DNA of 64,000 nucleotides from positions 1,054,001-1,118,000 of the forward strand of contig NZ_JBBMQM010000001.1 in the NCBI RefSeq assembly GCF_038900055.1, given 5' to 3'. Under the pieces are notes generated by a model. It ran no database searches. It was not told the DNA's origin and saw only the letters and a program-made list of their open reading frames with translations. Of this stretch, positions 1-9,050 are shown piece after piece (position 1 is the stretch's first letter; each line of letters begins with the position of its first letter). Position numbers and translations under genes: made by a program. The DNA is from Henriciella sp. AS95 (GTDB taxonomy: Bacteria; Pseudomonadota; Alphaproteobacteria; Caulobacterales; Hyphomonadaceae).

Positions 1-300
1 CCATACGAATGTGAAATGCATCTCTCTGTTGATCTTCACGAAGACCTCATCCAGATGCCACTGCCACTGGGTGACCTGACGCAAGAAGGCGCTCGCTTCA
101 CGCCGATCTTGCCGGCAAACATCGGGCCGACGCGATCAACCCAGTGCCGGACGCTCTCGTGGCAAACATCGTTGCCGCGTTCGTGGAGCAAGTGCTCGAC
201 GTTACGCAATGAAAGTGGGAAGCGGACGTACATCATAACCGTTGACTGGATGATCGCGCGCGACATCTTGTCGTAACGAAATAGATGGCGGGCGGGTAGG
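1..300 (-). mobile_element. IS6-family transposase remnant (5' part)
   Basis: Read on the minus strand, this encodes the N-terminal part of an IS6-family transposase: a helix-turn-helix stretch with FPLSLRNVEHLLHERG and ESVRHWVDRVGP, then, after a frame change near position 85, QWQWHLDEVFVKIN with the first catalytic Asp. The frame change and the loss of similarity close to position 20 show that it is decayed. The same family appears at 14.4 kb, 42.9 kb and 59.6 kb. The outer edge to the right, about 300-345, is uncertain. Confidence 0.8.
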
Positions 301-364
301 CAAATTTACCGGCTCATCTGAGCCGTTCAATCTGCCCGTTCCGATTACATGCCCGCTCGTGCGC

Positions 365-964
365 CTACCACTGATTTGACGCGTCGAAGAATCCCATTGA
401 GCAGATTTCGTCCAGGGGTAGTCGGTCGCTGGGTGTTTCACGGTCCCGCAGTTTTTGCGGCAGACTGTCCGGGCTTCCGAGTTTTCCCACCGCGAACGCT
501 GCATTCACCTCAAATTCCTCAGGTACACGCAGCTTGGTTCTTACCTCATCGAAGTCGATGCCGGTCATTCCATGAGCGTGATAGCCAAGCTTCATCGCTT
601 GCAGGGCAAGCTGCATCCAGGCTGAGCCGGCATCGTAAGCGTGGGAAACGAGGGCCGTGCTGGTTCCATCCGGCTTCGACTGCCGGGTTCTGGAAACGAC
701 AAAACCGAGAACGGATGAATTTTTTGCCCAATCTGCATTGAACGGTATCAGCAGGCTTAGAAACAGTTCCCAATTGGGATCGCCGCGCCGCGACCAGATG
801 AACCGCCAGGGTTGCGAATTAAACGCCGAGGGCGCCCAGCGCGCTGCCTCGAACAGGGTCATCAGATCTGCCTTCGGCATGTCTACAGGTTCAAATGCAC
901 GCGGAGACCAGCGTTCAACGAAGGAGGGATCGACAGCTGTGTGCGGTGTTATCTGGCGCGTCAT
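365..964 (-). CDS. Nitroreductase-family flavoprotein
   Basis: A 199-residue protein of normal length for the FMN-dependent nitroreductase fold. Family signatures are RWSPRAFE near residue 19, APSAFNSQPWRF near residue 45 and the FMN-contacting GSAWMQLALQAMKLGYHAHG stretch in the second half. Members reduce nitro groups, quinones, enals or, in RutE, malonic semialdehyde, using NAD(P)H. It is the last gene of the minus-strand Rut-like cluster, 90 bp after the M20 gene. I infer that it reduces a product of ring or amide cleavage; the substrate cannot be read from sequence. It is not an obvious RutE orthologue. Confidence 0.85.
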   Translation of the reverse strand: MTRQITPHTAVDPSFVERWSPRAFEPVDMPKADLMTLFEAARWAPSAFNSQPWRFIWSRRGDPNWELFLSLLIPFNADWAKNSSVLGFVVSRTRQSKPDGTSTALVSHAYDAGSAWMQLALQAMKLGYHAHGMTGIDFDEVRTKLRVPEEFEVNAAFAVGKLGSPDSLPQKLRDRETPSDRLPLDEICSMGFFDASNQW

Positions 965-1054
965 GGGAAGCTCCGAAACTTTGTCCTGAGGTTAGCGCAG
1001 GACCCGTCATTGTTGTTTGGCCAGTCGACCGGGACACGACGAATTCGGTTCTGA

Positions 1055-2428
1055 TCAATTTTCGAATGGATTGCTCATCCCTCCGTAGACGCCCTTGGCC
1101 GTTGTGCTGCTCACCTGTTCGTTCATTTGCCCACAAACTGACAGGGCGATGAGGGCATACATCAATGTGCACTCGAAGAAATCCTGCGGTGTCGGCCGCC
1201 AGCGGGTCGGACCGAAGGTCAGGGCAGGGATGCGGTGCATGTTGAAGACATTGTGGTCTCGCCACATGCTGGAATAAACGGACTTCGCCTTTTCGACAGG
1301 GTGGCCTTTCACCGACTGAACCGCCGATCCGACGCTAGCGGCAAGCGGCTCGATTTCATCATCCTGGGCCTCGTAGCCATGGTAGACATTCACCGGCGTT
1401 ACATCGAATTCGATACCGGGAAGCTCGCGCATGACCGACTCCAGACTATGGAGCACGTCGGCTGCTTTCTGTTTCGGCCCAAGATCGCACCCGATATAGA
1501 GCGAACAGATCTGCGTCCCGCCGCTATAAGGGAAGCCGCCCTGGATGCTTGAGATCGTCGCTTTTGGCAGACAGGTGCCGCCTTTGGTGTCGTAGGTATT
1601 GTCGCGCTCATAGTCCCGTGTCCAGGCGTGGAGCGCCTCAATGACGGGGCCGAGCTTGTAGAGCGGACTTGGATGGTCGGCTGTCTTTTCCGGTGCCTTG
1701 AGAAGGGGGCGGAAAATTGACTCGCCATAGATCTGCACACGGAAGGTGCACGATCCTGCGCCGAGCCAGGTCACGCCGAAATCGGTGCCTTCTGCGGCGA
1801 TGGCATAATCAGGTGCAACGCCGCCATGGTGGAACATGTAGTGGGCGCCGATTTCCTTGCCCATATAGTCAATGCCGCCGCGCTCTTCGATCGGCTCCGG
1901 TCCGCACTCGCCGGGGCAGGCGGTCAGGTACATCCGGCCCGCCAGATCGAAGCCAGCCTTCTTCAGGGCTTTTGCGGCCATCAGCATACAACTCATCGGG
2001 CCGCGATCATTTGCCACCGCGTAGCCGTAGAACTTGCCCTCTTCGAGCCAGCACTCTTTCCATTCGCGGTTCTCAGCGCTTGATGGCCGGCGTGTCTTTG
2101 CAAGGACAGTCGGGTCTGAAGGCTCGCTCTCGGTGTCGAGGTGAGCCGTGAAGAGTAGGTTGCGGCCCGCACCGTGGCCGCCATAGGTGCCGATAACATT
2201 CTGCCTATGGGGCACTGCGCCTACCGATAAGGGGTTGAAGCCTTCCCGCTCCATCCACGCATGAACAAAGGCCGATGCCTCCGCCTCGCCAGTGGAGGGG
2301 CTGTAAATGTTGGACAGCTCCAAGATCAGGTCAGTCAGCTCGTTGATATCAATCGCATCGGTGATGGCTTTGACATCCTCGTCTGAGAACGCACCCATCA
2401 TCGAAGGTTTTGTTATTCCGTCGGCCAT
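1055..2428 (-). CDS. M20-family metallo-amidohydrolase (copy 1)
   Basis: A 457-residue protein of the M20 dinuclear zinc family (acetylornithine deacetylase, carboxypeptidase G2 and relatives). The metal motif HLDTES places His96 and Asp98; NDRGPM near residue 140 and PGECGPEPIEE near 171 supply further ligands and the general base. SSMWRDHNVFN near the C-terminus carries a late metal-binding His. A minus-strand AGGAGAG supports the start. It is clearly paralogous to the second M20 gene at 6.9-8.3 kb. The family cleaves amide, N-acyl or carbamoyl bonds. In this Rut-like setting I infer hydrolysis of an acylated or carbamoylated intermediate. Confidence 0.9.
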   Translation of the reverse strand: MADGITKPSMMGAFSDEDVKAITDAIDINELTDLILELSNIYSPSTGEAEASAFVHAWMEREGFNPLSVGAVPHRQNVIGTYGGHGAGRNLLFTAHLDTESEPSDPTVLAKTRRPSSAENREWKECWLEEGKFYGYAVANDRGPMSCMLMAAKALKKAGFDLAGRMYLTACPGECGPEPIEERGGIDYMGKEIGAHYMFHHGGVAPDYAIAAEGTDFGVTWLGAGSCTFRVQIYGESIFRPLLKAPEKTADHPSPLYKLGPVIEALHAWTRDYERDNTYDTKGGTCLPKATISSIQGGFPYSGGTQICSLYIGCDLGPKQKAADVLHSLESVMRELPGIEFDVTPVNVYHGYEAQDDEIEPLAASVGSAVQSVKGHPVEKAKSVYSSMWRDHNVFNMHRIPALTFGPTRWRPTPQDFFECTLMYALIALSVCGQMNEQVSSTTAKGVYGGMSNPFEN

Positions 2429-2461
2429 TTTTATATCTCTCCTGCCGTATCCGTCCCTTGA

Positions 2462-3535
2462 TCAAGCAGGTTCATGGCTCTCGGCCGCGTAGTGACCGCG
2501 AAGTTTAGGGAGGATGTCCCCGAACATTTCCAAGCCTGCCTTATAATCGGGGAAGATCAGCATGACGCCATCGAGCGCGCAATCCTCAACGTATTGTTCG
2601 ATCTTCTCCCGGCAGGTCTGGGGAGATCCAACGACGGTATGGTTCTGGCTGGCGCTCATTTTATGAGCGGCCGCCGCGACGTTTTCTGCCGAAAGGCCCC
2701 AGCTCTTCATCTGTGCCGAGATAGCGCCGAGATCCTTGCCGTCTTCAAAACGCTGGAGCAATGCCTCGGCTTTGGCGTCGCTGTCATCATGGATGACGGT
2801 GCACATCGAACACACCTTGATGGTCGTGTTGTTTTCGGCTGCGATTTCACGCGCGCGCTGGCTGAGACCCGCCCGCTCCTCCACACTCCGGCCACCGATA
2901 AAGCAGGCATCAGCATGGGTCGTCGAGAAGCGGAAGCCGCGATCCGACTGGCCTGCCGCGATCAGGTCGGGACGGGGCTTCGATATCGGCTTGGGATCGG
3001 ATTGGCAGTCATCAAACTGGAAGAAGCGTCCGTCCGAAGAAACACTTTCCTCAGACCAGAGGCGTTTGATCAGCGTGATCCATTCCTCTGTCAGGGCATA
3101 CCGGTCCGCGTGGGTCAGCGCCTCGTCCCAGGCGCCCATCTGAGAGAATTCTTCCCGGTACGCACCCGCCACAATATTGAGACCCGCGCGGCCGTTCGAG
3201 ATGTGGTCGAGCGTGGTGACCATTTTCGCAACAACGCCCGGATTGTGAAGCAGCGCATGCATCGTGGCCCACACTTTCACATTCTTTGTCACTTCCGCGA
3301 GCCCGGCCATCATGGTCATCGACTCCATGGATGTGCTCCAGTGGTTGGTCTCCCCGCCAAAGCCACGGAACTTCGACATCGACATGATGAAGTCGAGGCC
3401 AATCTGGTCCGCGATGATCGCCGCCTCACGATTGGTCTGGTAGAGCCCGTCGAGCGTCGGTGTGTTCTTCGAGATGATCCAGCCGCCATTAGCGATGGGC
3501 AGGAAAACGCCGAACATTTTGTGGTTGGGTAGCAT
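2462..3535 (-). CDS. RutA-like LLM flavin-dependent monooxygenase
   Basis: A 357-residue luciferase-like (LLM) monooxygenase with strong resemblance to pyrimidine oxygenase RutA: LDFIMSMSKFRGFGG, HISNGRAGLNIVAG, EFSQMG, FFQFDDCQSDPKP and AAGQSDRGF. RutA uses reduced FMN and oxygen to open the uracil ring at an amide bond. Thr91 and Asn120 match RutA residues I recall as T105 and N134 of its oxygen site. The Trp recalled as W139 is Ala125 here. GGAGGG precedes the start. Neighbours supply the RutB-, RutF- and nitroreductase-type partners. I infer oxidative amide or ring C-N cleavage of a substrate other than uracil. Confidence 0.88.
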   Translation of the reverse strand: MLPNHKMFGVFLPIANGGWIISKNTPTLDGLYQTNREAAIIADQIGLDFIMSMSKFRGFGGETNHWSTSMESMTMMAGLAEVTKNVKVWATMHALLHNPGVVAKMVTTLDHISNGRAGLNIVAGAYREEFSQMGAWDEALTHADRYALTEEWITLIKRLWSEESVSSDGRFFQFDDCQSDPKPISKPRPDLIAAGQSDRGFRFSTTHADACFIGGRSVEERAGLSQRAREIAAENNTTIKVCSMCTVIHDDSDAKAEALLQRFEDGKDLGAISAQMKSWGLSAENVAAAAHKMSASQNHTVVGSPQTCREKIEQYVEDCALDGVMLIFPDYKAGLEMFGDILPKLRGHYAAESHEPA

Positions 3536-3564
3536 GGGTCCCTCCGGGAGTTTATTGGATGACT

Positions 3565-4956
3565 TTACGAGATCGTGTGTGGCTCAGCGCCGGTTTGCTC
3601 CGGTCGCTCCGCTTCGCGTCGCTTGGGAGCGGCGTCGTCTTTTTGCGGCGCACGCATGAAGACCACGCCGACCCAGACAATTGCTGCGATGGCCGAGAGG
3701 ATCAGAAACATCGGGACAAAGCTGCCGGTGACGTCGTGAATGACGCCGCCAATGGTCGGCCCAAGGGCAGAGGCCGCGCCGACCAGACACATTGTCGAGA
3801 ACAGCTCCAGATTATTGCGCTGGCCAAAATAGTTCAGCATCAGAACGGTGCAGGTGAGCGACGTCATGCCGAACCCAATGCCCGTGCCAATTGCGTAGAT
3901 GAGCAGCACGGAATGAGAGCCGGACGTCGCTAGCACGCAGCAACCGACCGCCGTACAGGCCAGCGAAACGACCATTAGGTATCTGGGATCGATCCGTTCG
4001 CCGAGGAAGCCCCCGCCGACGCGGGCAATGACGGCGATAAAGGCTTCGAGGCTCAGCATCGCGCCTGCGATCTGGGGCGAGACGCCGCGCTCGACCAGGT
4101 GTCCGACCGAAAGGCTGGTCACCGTGACGAGGGCAATAAGGTTGGCGAAGTAAGCGGAGACCAGCACGTAATACTGGATTGAGCCCATCGCTTCTTTCAC
4201 ACCCCAGTCGACCGGCGTGACATAGACGTTTGACGTGCGAGGCGCGGGTTCGGCTTGGGCCGCAATGGCATCCGCCTGATCGCGATTGCCGTCTACGTCG
4301 ACCGTCTCATCAGTCCCTGGCTGCTCGAGCTCATCCTTGGCGGGGGTGGAAAAGCGTTTGTCGAGCCCGATGATGAGTGCCGCCACGAGTCCCGTCGCAA
4401 GCAGGATGAGCGCCTGGTACATCCAGTAGTCGCGCCAGTTTTGACCTTCGATAGACAGGACGCCCATCACCATCCACGGTCCGAATACATTGCCGAGGCC
4501 GCCGATGGTGAAATAGAGGCCGAGCGCGGTAGACCTGCGCTTGAATTGCCGACTGATCACAAATGTCGCCGGGATCGCGCCCATCATCTGGAATGCCACA
4601 CCGCATATGGCGGCCGCCGAGAAATACTGGATGAGGCTGTTCACGCTGCTCATGGTAAACAGGCCGGCAGCCATCATGGCCGCGCCCAGGATGAGAGCCA
4701 TTCGGACGCCGAACTTCCGGATAACGAGCGACGGGACGAGGGATGAGCCACCGCAGGCTGCACCGAGAATAGTGAAGCCAAAACCAGCTTGCGACCAGCT
4801 CCAGTCCAGCTCTGAGACCATGTGAGGCAAGACGACGCCAAGCGACGAGAATGTCGCTGCGCTGATGAGAAGCTCCAGGGCACTTAAAGTCGCCATGTGG
4901 GCCGCCGCCATCCGGGGGACGGACCGTACGGACTGGATCATTCCTGATAGCAGCAT
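3565..4956 (-). CDS. MFS transporter (monocarboxylate-porter-like)
   Basis: A 463-residue polytopic membrane protein with about 12 hydrophobic segments and a charged central loop rich in Asp and Glu (residues about 215-245). I chose the start at 4956 because GAGGG lies 6 nt upstream; an upstream ATG at 4998 would add 14 residues. The overall look (VVLPHMVSELDWSWSQAGFGFT, GAACGGSSLVPSLVIRKFG) fits oxalate/formate- or monocarboxylate-type MFS carriers. It ends 29 bp before the RutA-like gene starts, so the two are probably co-transcribed. I infer import of the cluster's substrate. Confidence 0.85.
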   Translation of the reverse strand: MLLSGMIQSVRSVPRMAAAHMATLSALELLISAATFSSLGVVLPHMVSELDWSWSQAGFGFTILGAACGGSSLVPSLVIRKFGVRMALILGAAMMAAGLFTMSSVNSLIQYFSAAAICGVAFQMMGAIPATFVISRQFKRRSTALGLYFTIGGLGNVFGPWMVMGVLSIEGQNWRDYWMYQALILLATGLVAALIIGLDKRFSTPAKDELEQPGTDETVDVDGNRDQADAIAAQAEPAPRTSNVYVTPVDWGVKEAMGSIQYYVLVSAYFANLIALVTVTSLSVGHLVERGVSPQIAGAMLSLEAFIAVIARVGGGFLGERIDPRYLMVVSLACTAVGCCVLATSGSHSVLLIYAIGTGIGFGMTSLTCTVLMLNYFGQRNNLELFSTMCLVGAASALGPTIGGVIHDVTGSFVPMFLILSAIAAIVWVGVVFMRAPQKDDAAPKRREAERPEQTGAEPHTIS

Positions 4957-5114
4957 TCGAAACCCTCTTCGTATCGCGATCAGGGCTAGCAGCTCCATGA
5001 TGAGGCGGCTCGAACGGGAAACCTTTCATCTGACATTTCAGAGAAAATGTTAGAAATGGGTCACTGGTGCAGGGGTAGTGCTCAGGAATTGACCACGCCA
5101 AGCATTCCGGTGAC

Positions 5115-6383
5115 TTACGCCGCCTCCCGGCGACGCAGCGATGACTGGTATTGGATAAAAAGCACGAACGTCAGCACAGACAGCACTGCTGCGATGGCGC
5201 CAGCGCCCGCCAGTGGCACCCGGTAGCCGAGCAGGTCGAGGACACCCCCGCCAAAAAGCGCGCCGAGCGCCGGCGCGCCCCTCATCAAGGCGCCCCAGAA
5301 GCTGAGCACCCGGCCACTCACCGCCTCGTCGGTATCGAGGATCATCACAAGCTGGGACGCGGCCGCGCTGATGCACATGAAGAAGCCTAGAACCATTGCG
5401 GCCACGGTCGCCGCAGTGAGGCCTGATGTCATCGAAAAGCCGACGAGCGCGACAGAGGCGGCTATTGACGCCTGGAAGAAGAGACCCGCCGGCTTTTGAG
5501 GTGCATTGAGGGTGACGATGATGGCGCCAACCAGAGCTCCGGCACCGACGCCCATCACAAGATAAGAGTAAGCCTGAACATCGCCCCCGAACAGGCGATC
5601 TGCGAAGGCAGGCATAAGCTCGTATACTGGCCGTACCAGAAAGGCTGTCGCGGCAAATACGACGAGTACGGGCGTCACGATCGAATGGCTTGAGGCCGCC
5701 TTGAACCCTGTCCAGAGCTGTTTCACGAATCCAGTCGGCTGGTTTGGCGTCGACGACATCTGGATCGGTCGCAGGCGAAGCACGGTCGCGATCATGATTA
5801 GCGCGACCACGGCATTGATCCAGAAGATCGATGCCGGTCCGGGCCAGATCACAAGCGGCCCCGCGATTGCCGGCCCGATAAAGCGCGTCACATTCACCGA
5901 GATTGCCGTCATCGACATGCCGGTCGGGAGACAATCGCGAGGGGTAACGTCCCTTATCAGCAGAGCACGTGCGGATTCCTGGATGGCTGCCCCGATCCCT
6001 GCTGCAGCGGTCAGCAGAACGAGAATGATGGGCGTGCTCCAGCCAAAAAACACAACGACGCCGGTAAGGAGAGCGACCGCGAAAAGAACGGTCTGGCACC
6101 GGATGATAATTTTCCGGCGGTCGTTCTGGTCTGCCAGGACGCCGCCCAAGGGGCCGAAGACTAGTCCTGGCGCGAGTTCAGCCAGTGCAAGCAGTCCCAG
6201 CCAGGTGGTGCTGCCGGTCAATTCCCACATGATCCAGCCAAGCGCGATGCGCTGCATCCACTGGCTGGCCATGACGGTGGTGGAGGCCAGAAACAGGCTG
6301 CGATAGGAGGAGTCAGCCATGACACGCCGAAGCGCGACCATGCCCTTGAGGTGAGCGGGCGAGTCCGCTGACGGCGTTGTCAT
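5115..6383 (-). CDS. MFS transporter (EntS/MFS_3 type)
   Basis: A 422-residue membrane protein of the MFS_3 (enterobactin-exporter-like) branch, with 10-12 hydrophobic segments and the loop motif GPLGGVLADQNDRRKIIIR near residue 78. Its start overlaps the stop of the flavin reductase by 4 nt (ATGA), so it belongs to the coupled four-gene run cysteine hydrolase, M20, flavin reductase, MFS. This type is mostly an exporter. Together with the other MFS protein and the TonB receptor the cluster has separate carriers for the two membranes, and possibly for efflux of a toxic intermediate. Confidence 0.87.
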   Translation of the reverse strand: MTTPSADSPAHLKGMVALRRVMADSSYRSLFLASTTVMASQWMQRIALGWIMWELTGSTTWLGLLALAELAPGLVFGPLGGVLADQNDRRKIIIRCQTVLFAVALLTGVVVFFGWSTPIILVLLTAAAGIGAAIQESARALLIRDVTPRDCLPTGMSMTAISVNVTRFIGPAIAGPLVIWPGPASIFWINAVVALIMIATVLRLRPIQMSSTPNQPTGFVKQLWTGFKAASSHSIVTPVLVVFAATAFLVRPVYELMPAFADRLFGGDVQAYSYLVMGVGAGALVGAIIVTLNAPQKPAGLFFQASIAASVALVGFSMTSGLTAATVAAMVLGFFMCISAAASQLVMILDTDEAVSGRVLSFWGALMRGAPALGALFGGGVLDLLGYRVPLAGAGAIAAVLSVLTFVLFIQYQSSLRRREAA

Positions 6384-6892
6384 GAACGCTGTTCAGGCGT
6401 CGCCGCGCCGGCATCAAGACACCAGATGTTCCCCCGGTGATAAGCCAGCGGCGCAGCATTCTTGTTAGACCCAAGATCCAGCACGCGCCCGACAACGATC
6501 TCGTGATCGCCACCATCGTGAAGGGCATGCACTTCGCAATCAAACCAGGCCACAGACTCGGCCAAGACCGGAGCGCCGGTAACGCCATCGAAGAAATCGA
6601 CATCACGAAACCGGTCGTCCTCCGACTTGGCGGCAAACCGGCGGACGACGTCCATGTGTGCGTTCGAAAGGATATTCACAGCCAGAATGCCGGACTTACG
6701 GATAGCGTCGAGTGACCGGCTCTTGCGGTCGAGGCAAACGAGCAGCAGAGGCGGATCCTGTGAGACCGCGGAAAACGCGTTGACGGCCGTTCCTGCGACG
6801 CCGGCCTCGCCACGGGTCGTGACGACGGTAATCCCGCTCAGAAAGCCGCCCATGGCTTCACGCCAAAGACCGACATCTATCGATTGGGTCAC
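6380..6892 (-). CDS. RutF-like flavin reductase
   Basis: A 170-residue flavin-reductase-like (HpaC/RutF/DIM6) protein. Signatures are MGGFLSGITVVTTRGEAG near the N-terminus, GTAVNAFSAVSQDPPLLLVCLDR in the middle and AWFDCEVHALHDGGDHEIVVGRV near the C-terminus. It reduces free FMN with NAD(P)H and would feed the LLM monooxygenase at 2.5-3.5 kb. The start codon is GTG at 6892, overlapping the preceding M20 stop as GTGA; its own stop overlaps the next MFS start as ATGA. This two-sided coupling suggests fixed stoichiometry. Confidence 0.92.
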   Translation of the reverse strand: MTQSIDVGLWREAMGGFLSGITVVTTRGEAGVAGTAVNAFSAVSQDPPLLLVCLDRKSRSLDAIRKSGILAVNILSNAHMDVVRRFAAKSEDDRFRDVDFFDGVTGAPVLAESVAWFDCEVHALHDGGDHEIVVGRVLDLGSNKNAAPLAYHRGNIWCLDAGAATPEQRS

Positions 6893-8274
6893 GTTTCACC
6901 TCCTCTGAAAGGGTTGTCGCCATAGACAGGTTTGATTGCTGTGCCGCCTTCGGACTGCTTCGCCCTGCCGCATAGAGCGAGTGCGGTTACGGCGTAGATC
7001 AGCGCCCCTTTCACAAGGTCCTCAGGGGTTGGACGCCAGCGCTTGAAGCCTGTCGTAACCGCGGGCACCCGGTTCATATTGAAGACGTTGTGGTCGCGCC
7101 ACATGCTCGAATAGATCGGTGCAGCCCGTTTCAGCGGCTCTCCGGTCGCTAGCCGTGTCGCCAGATCCACTGCGCTTACAAGGGGTTTGACTTTGTTTTC
7201 ATCGGCCTCAAAGCCATGACGAACGACAACGGGCTCGAGCTCGAATTCACCAATGCCGGATTCGCGAAGAAAGGCTTCGAGGCTGCGGTGGACATCACCG
7301 ATCTGCTGGTTCGGCGCCAGGCCGACTTCGAGATAAAGTGCGCAAACTTCGGTTCCAGCACCGAACGCATGCGGCACACCGCCCCGAACCGATGCAATCT
7401 GTGCCTTCGGATAGGATGCGCCGCCCTCGCATTCGTAACGGCTTTCCGTTTCGAACTTGCGGCTCCAGTCGAGGATTGACTGTACGGCCGCGCCCATCCG
7501 GTAAATCGGGTTTGGATGGTCGCTGGCCAGTTCAGGAGATTCAAGCAGGGGCGTGAAGACGCTGTCGCCGTAAAGCTTGATCCTGAAAACCGAATAGCCG
7601 CTGCCGACCCAGGTCAGGCCATAGTCGCAACCTTCTGCGGCAATCGCATAGTCAGCCGATACGCCGCCATGATTGAACACGTAGTGCGTGCCAATTTCCT
7701 TGCCCATATAGTCGATCCCGCGCATCTCCTCGATCGGCTCGGGACCGATCTCGCCGGGCGACGCGGTCAGGTACAGGCGTCCCGACAGATCGAAACCGCA
7801 AGCCTTGAGCGCCTTCGCGGCAAAGAGGAAACAGGTCATCGGACCGCGGTCATTCGCGATGGGAAAGCCGTGGAGCTGGCCGTTCTCCAACCAGCACTCG
7901 GTCCACTCTCGCTGCTCCAGCGTACTGTCGCGGAATTTGAGCGCGTCCTCGTCAGGATTGCCGACCGGGCTCTCAGTATCCAGGTGCGCGGTATAGAGCA
8001 GGCTCTTGCCGTCTCCCTTTCCGCCATAGGTCGCGATAATGTTCGGGCGCTCGGGAGTCGCGCCAACCTTGCGAGGGCGAAACCCTTCTTTGGAGAGCCA
8101 CTGATAGACATATTCAGCAGCCTCTGCCTCGCCGCGGGCGGGGCTTTTAATGTTGCCCAGCTCGAGGGCGACGCGGGTCATTTCTTCCTTGTCGAGCGCC
8201 GCAGCCAAGGCCGCGACTTCGTCTTCCGAGACCGCGTAGGCGGCCTCGGGCAAATTCTTGAAATCCAGACTCAT
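6889..8274 (-). CDS. M20-family metallo-amidohydrolase (copy 2)
   Basis: A 461-residue M20 dinuclear zinc hydrolase, paralogous to the copy at 1.1-2.4 kb. It shares HLDTES, NDRGPM, the EIGPEPIEEMRGIDYMGKEIG stretch and SSMWRDHNVFNMNR. All expected metal ligands appear present. It overlaps the cysteine hydrolase stop by 4 nt upstream (ATGA) and the flavin reductase by 4 nt downstream. Two diverged copies in one pathway suggest two successive amide hydrolyses, or a heteromeric enzyme; the sequence does not decide. Substrate unknown. Confidence 0.9.
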   Translation of the reverse strand: MSLDFKNLPEAAYAVSEDEVAALAAALDKEEMTRVALELGNIKSPARGEAEAAEYVYQWLSKEGFRPRKVGATPERPNIIATYGGKGDGKSLLYTAHLDTESPVGNPDEDALKFRDSTLEQREWTECWLENGQLHGFPIANDRGPMTCFLFAAKALKACGFDLSGRLYLTASPGEIGPEPIEEMRGIDYMGKEIGTHYVFNHGGVSADYAIAAEGCDYGLTWVGSGYSVFRIKLYGDSVFTPLLESPELASDHPNPIYRMGAAVQSILDWSRKFETESRYECEGGASYPKAQIASVRGGVPHAFGAGTEVCALYLEVGLAPNQQIGDVHRSLEAFLRESGIGEFELEPVVVRHGFEADENKVKPLVSAVDLATRLATGEPLKRAAPIYSSMWRDHNVFNMNRVPAVTTGFKRWRPTPEDLVKGALIYAVTALALCGRAKQSEGGTAIKPVYGDNPFRGGET

Positions 8275-8933
8275 TGGTTGCTTTCTTCTTGTGTCGCCCA
8301 GGCGCTGCGCAGGTCAGCCGTGGTCACCAGCGTTGCGCAGTTCAGTTCCAGCGAATTCAGGGCGCCGATGTGAATTTGCTCATCATAGGCGGCGCACGCA
8401 TCGGTCGGCACATAAACGAAATAGTCGAGATGGAACGCATCGCGCACCGTGCAGTCGACACAGCATTCGGTGGTTAGCCCACAGACGACGAGCGTATCGA
8501 TCTGACGCGCACGCAATATGGCATCGAGGCTGGTGCCGAAGAAGCCGCTATAGCGGAGCTTTGGAACGACCGTTTCACCAGGCTCGGGTTTTGGTCCGAA
8601 AAAGTCGGCGCCAGGGGTTCCGCTCCGGCAAATGCCGCCGCCCTCGTCAACGCCGTTCTTGCGTCGCCGCCATTCCCCCCAGACGGGCGAGTCGGTTGCC
8701 GCATCTGTCTGCAGGCCAACGAAGATCACCGGGACGCCGGCCTCTCGTGCATCTTCAACGAGTTGCGATGCTGCGGCGACGGCCGGTTCGGTGATGCTCA
8801 TATCGACGCCGGCTTTTCCGAGCACGCCTTCGGCTGAAGCGAAGTCGACCTGGATATCGATAACGATGACAGCTGTTCTTGCCGGGGCGACCCAGTCGGA
8901 CAGGCTTTCGGCGGAGGGTGTGTGTTTATTCAA
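8271..8933 (-). CDS. RutB-like isochorismatase-family cysteine hydrolase
   Basis: A 220-residue cysteine hydrolase. The catalytic Asp lies in VIDIQVDF near residue 27 and the nucleophile in GLTTECCVDCTVRDAF near residue 153, where the second Cys aligns with that of RutB. Relatives are RutB (ureidoacrylate amidohydrolase), NicF (maleamate amidohydrolase) and N-carbamoylsarcosine amidase. The apparent start is TTG at 8933, with no convincing strong ribosome site; the next in-frame Met is well inside the domain. It is the first gene of a four-gene coupled run, 117 bp after the TonB receptor stop. I infer amide or carbamate hydrolysis after the LLM step. Confidence 0.88.
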   Translation of the reverse strand: MNKHTPSAESLSDWVAPARTAVIVIDIQVDFASAEGVLGKAGVDMSITEPAVAAASQLVEDAREAGVPVIFVGLQTDAATDSPVWGEWRRRKNGVDEGGGICRSGTPGADFFGPKPEPGETVVPKLRYSGFFGTSLDAILRARQIDTLVVCGLTTECCVDCTVRDAFHLDYFVYVPTDACAAYDEQIHIGALNSLELNCATLVTTADLRSAWATQEESNQ

Positions 8934-9050
8934 AGAAAATACTCATTCAACTCGATGTTCGGTTTCAGAAAGCGCCGGCCCCACATGGGTGAGGACATTT
9001 GGGAGGTTATGCGGGGCCGATACTCCTCTATGGAAGCCTGAACCGGCTTC

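Noticed and set aside
2474-3532. A 352-codon open frame opposite the RutA-like gene
   Set aside because: Its product has no recognisable domain and mirrors the codon structure of the well-supported LLM gene on the other strand.
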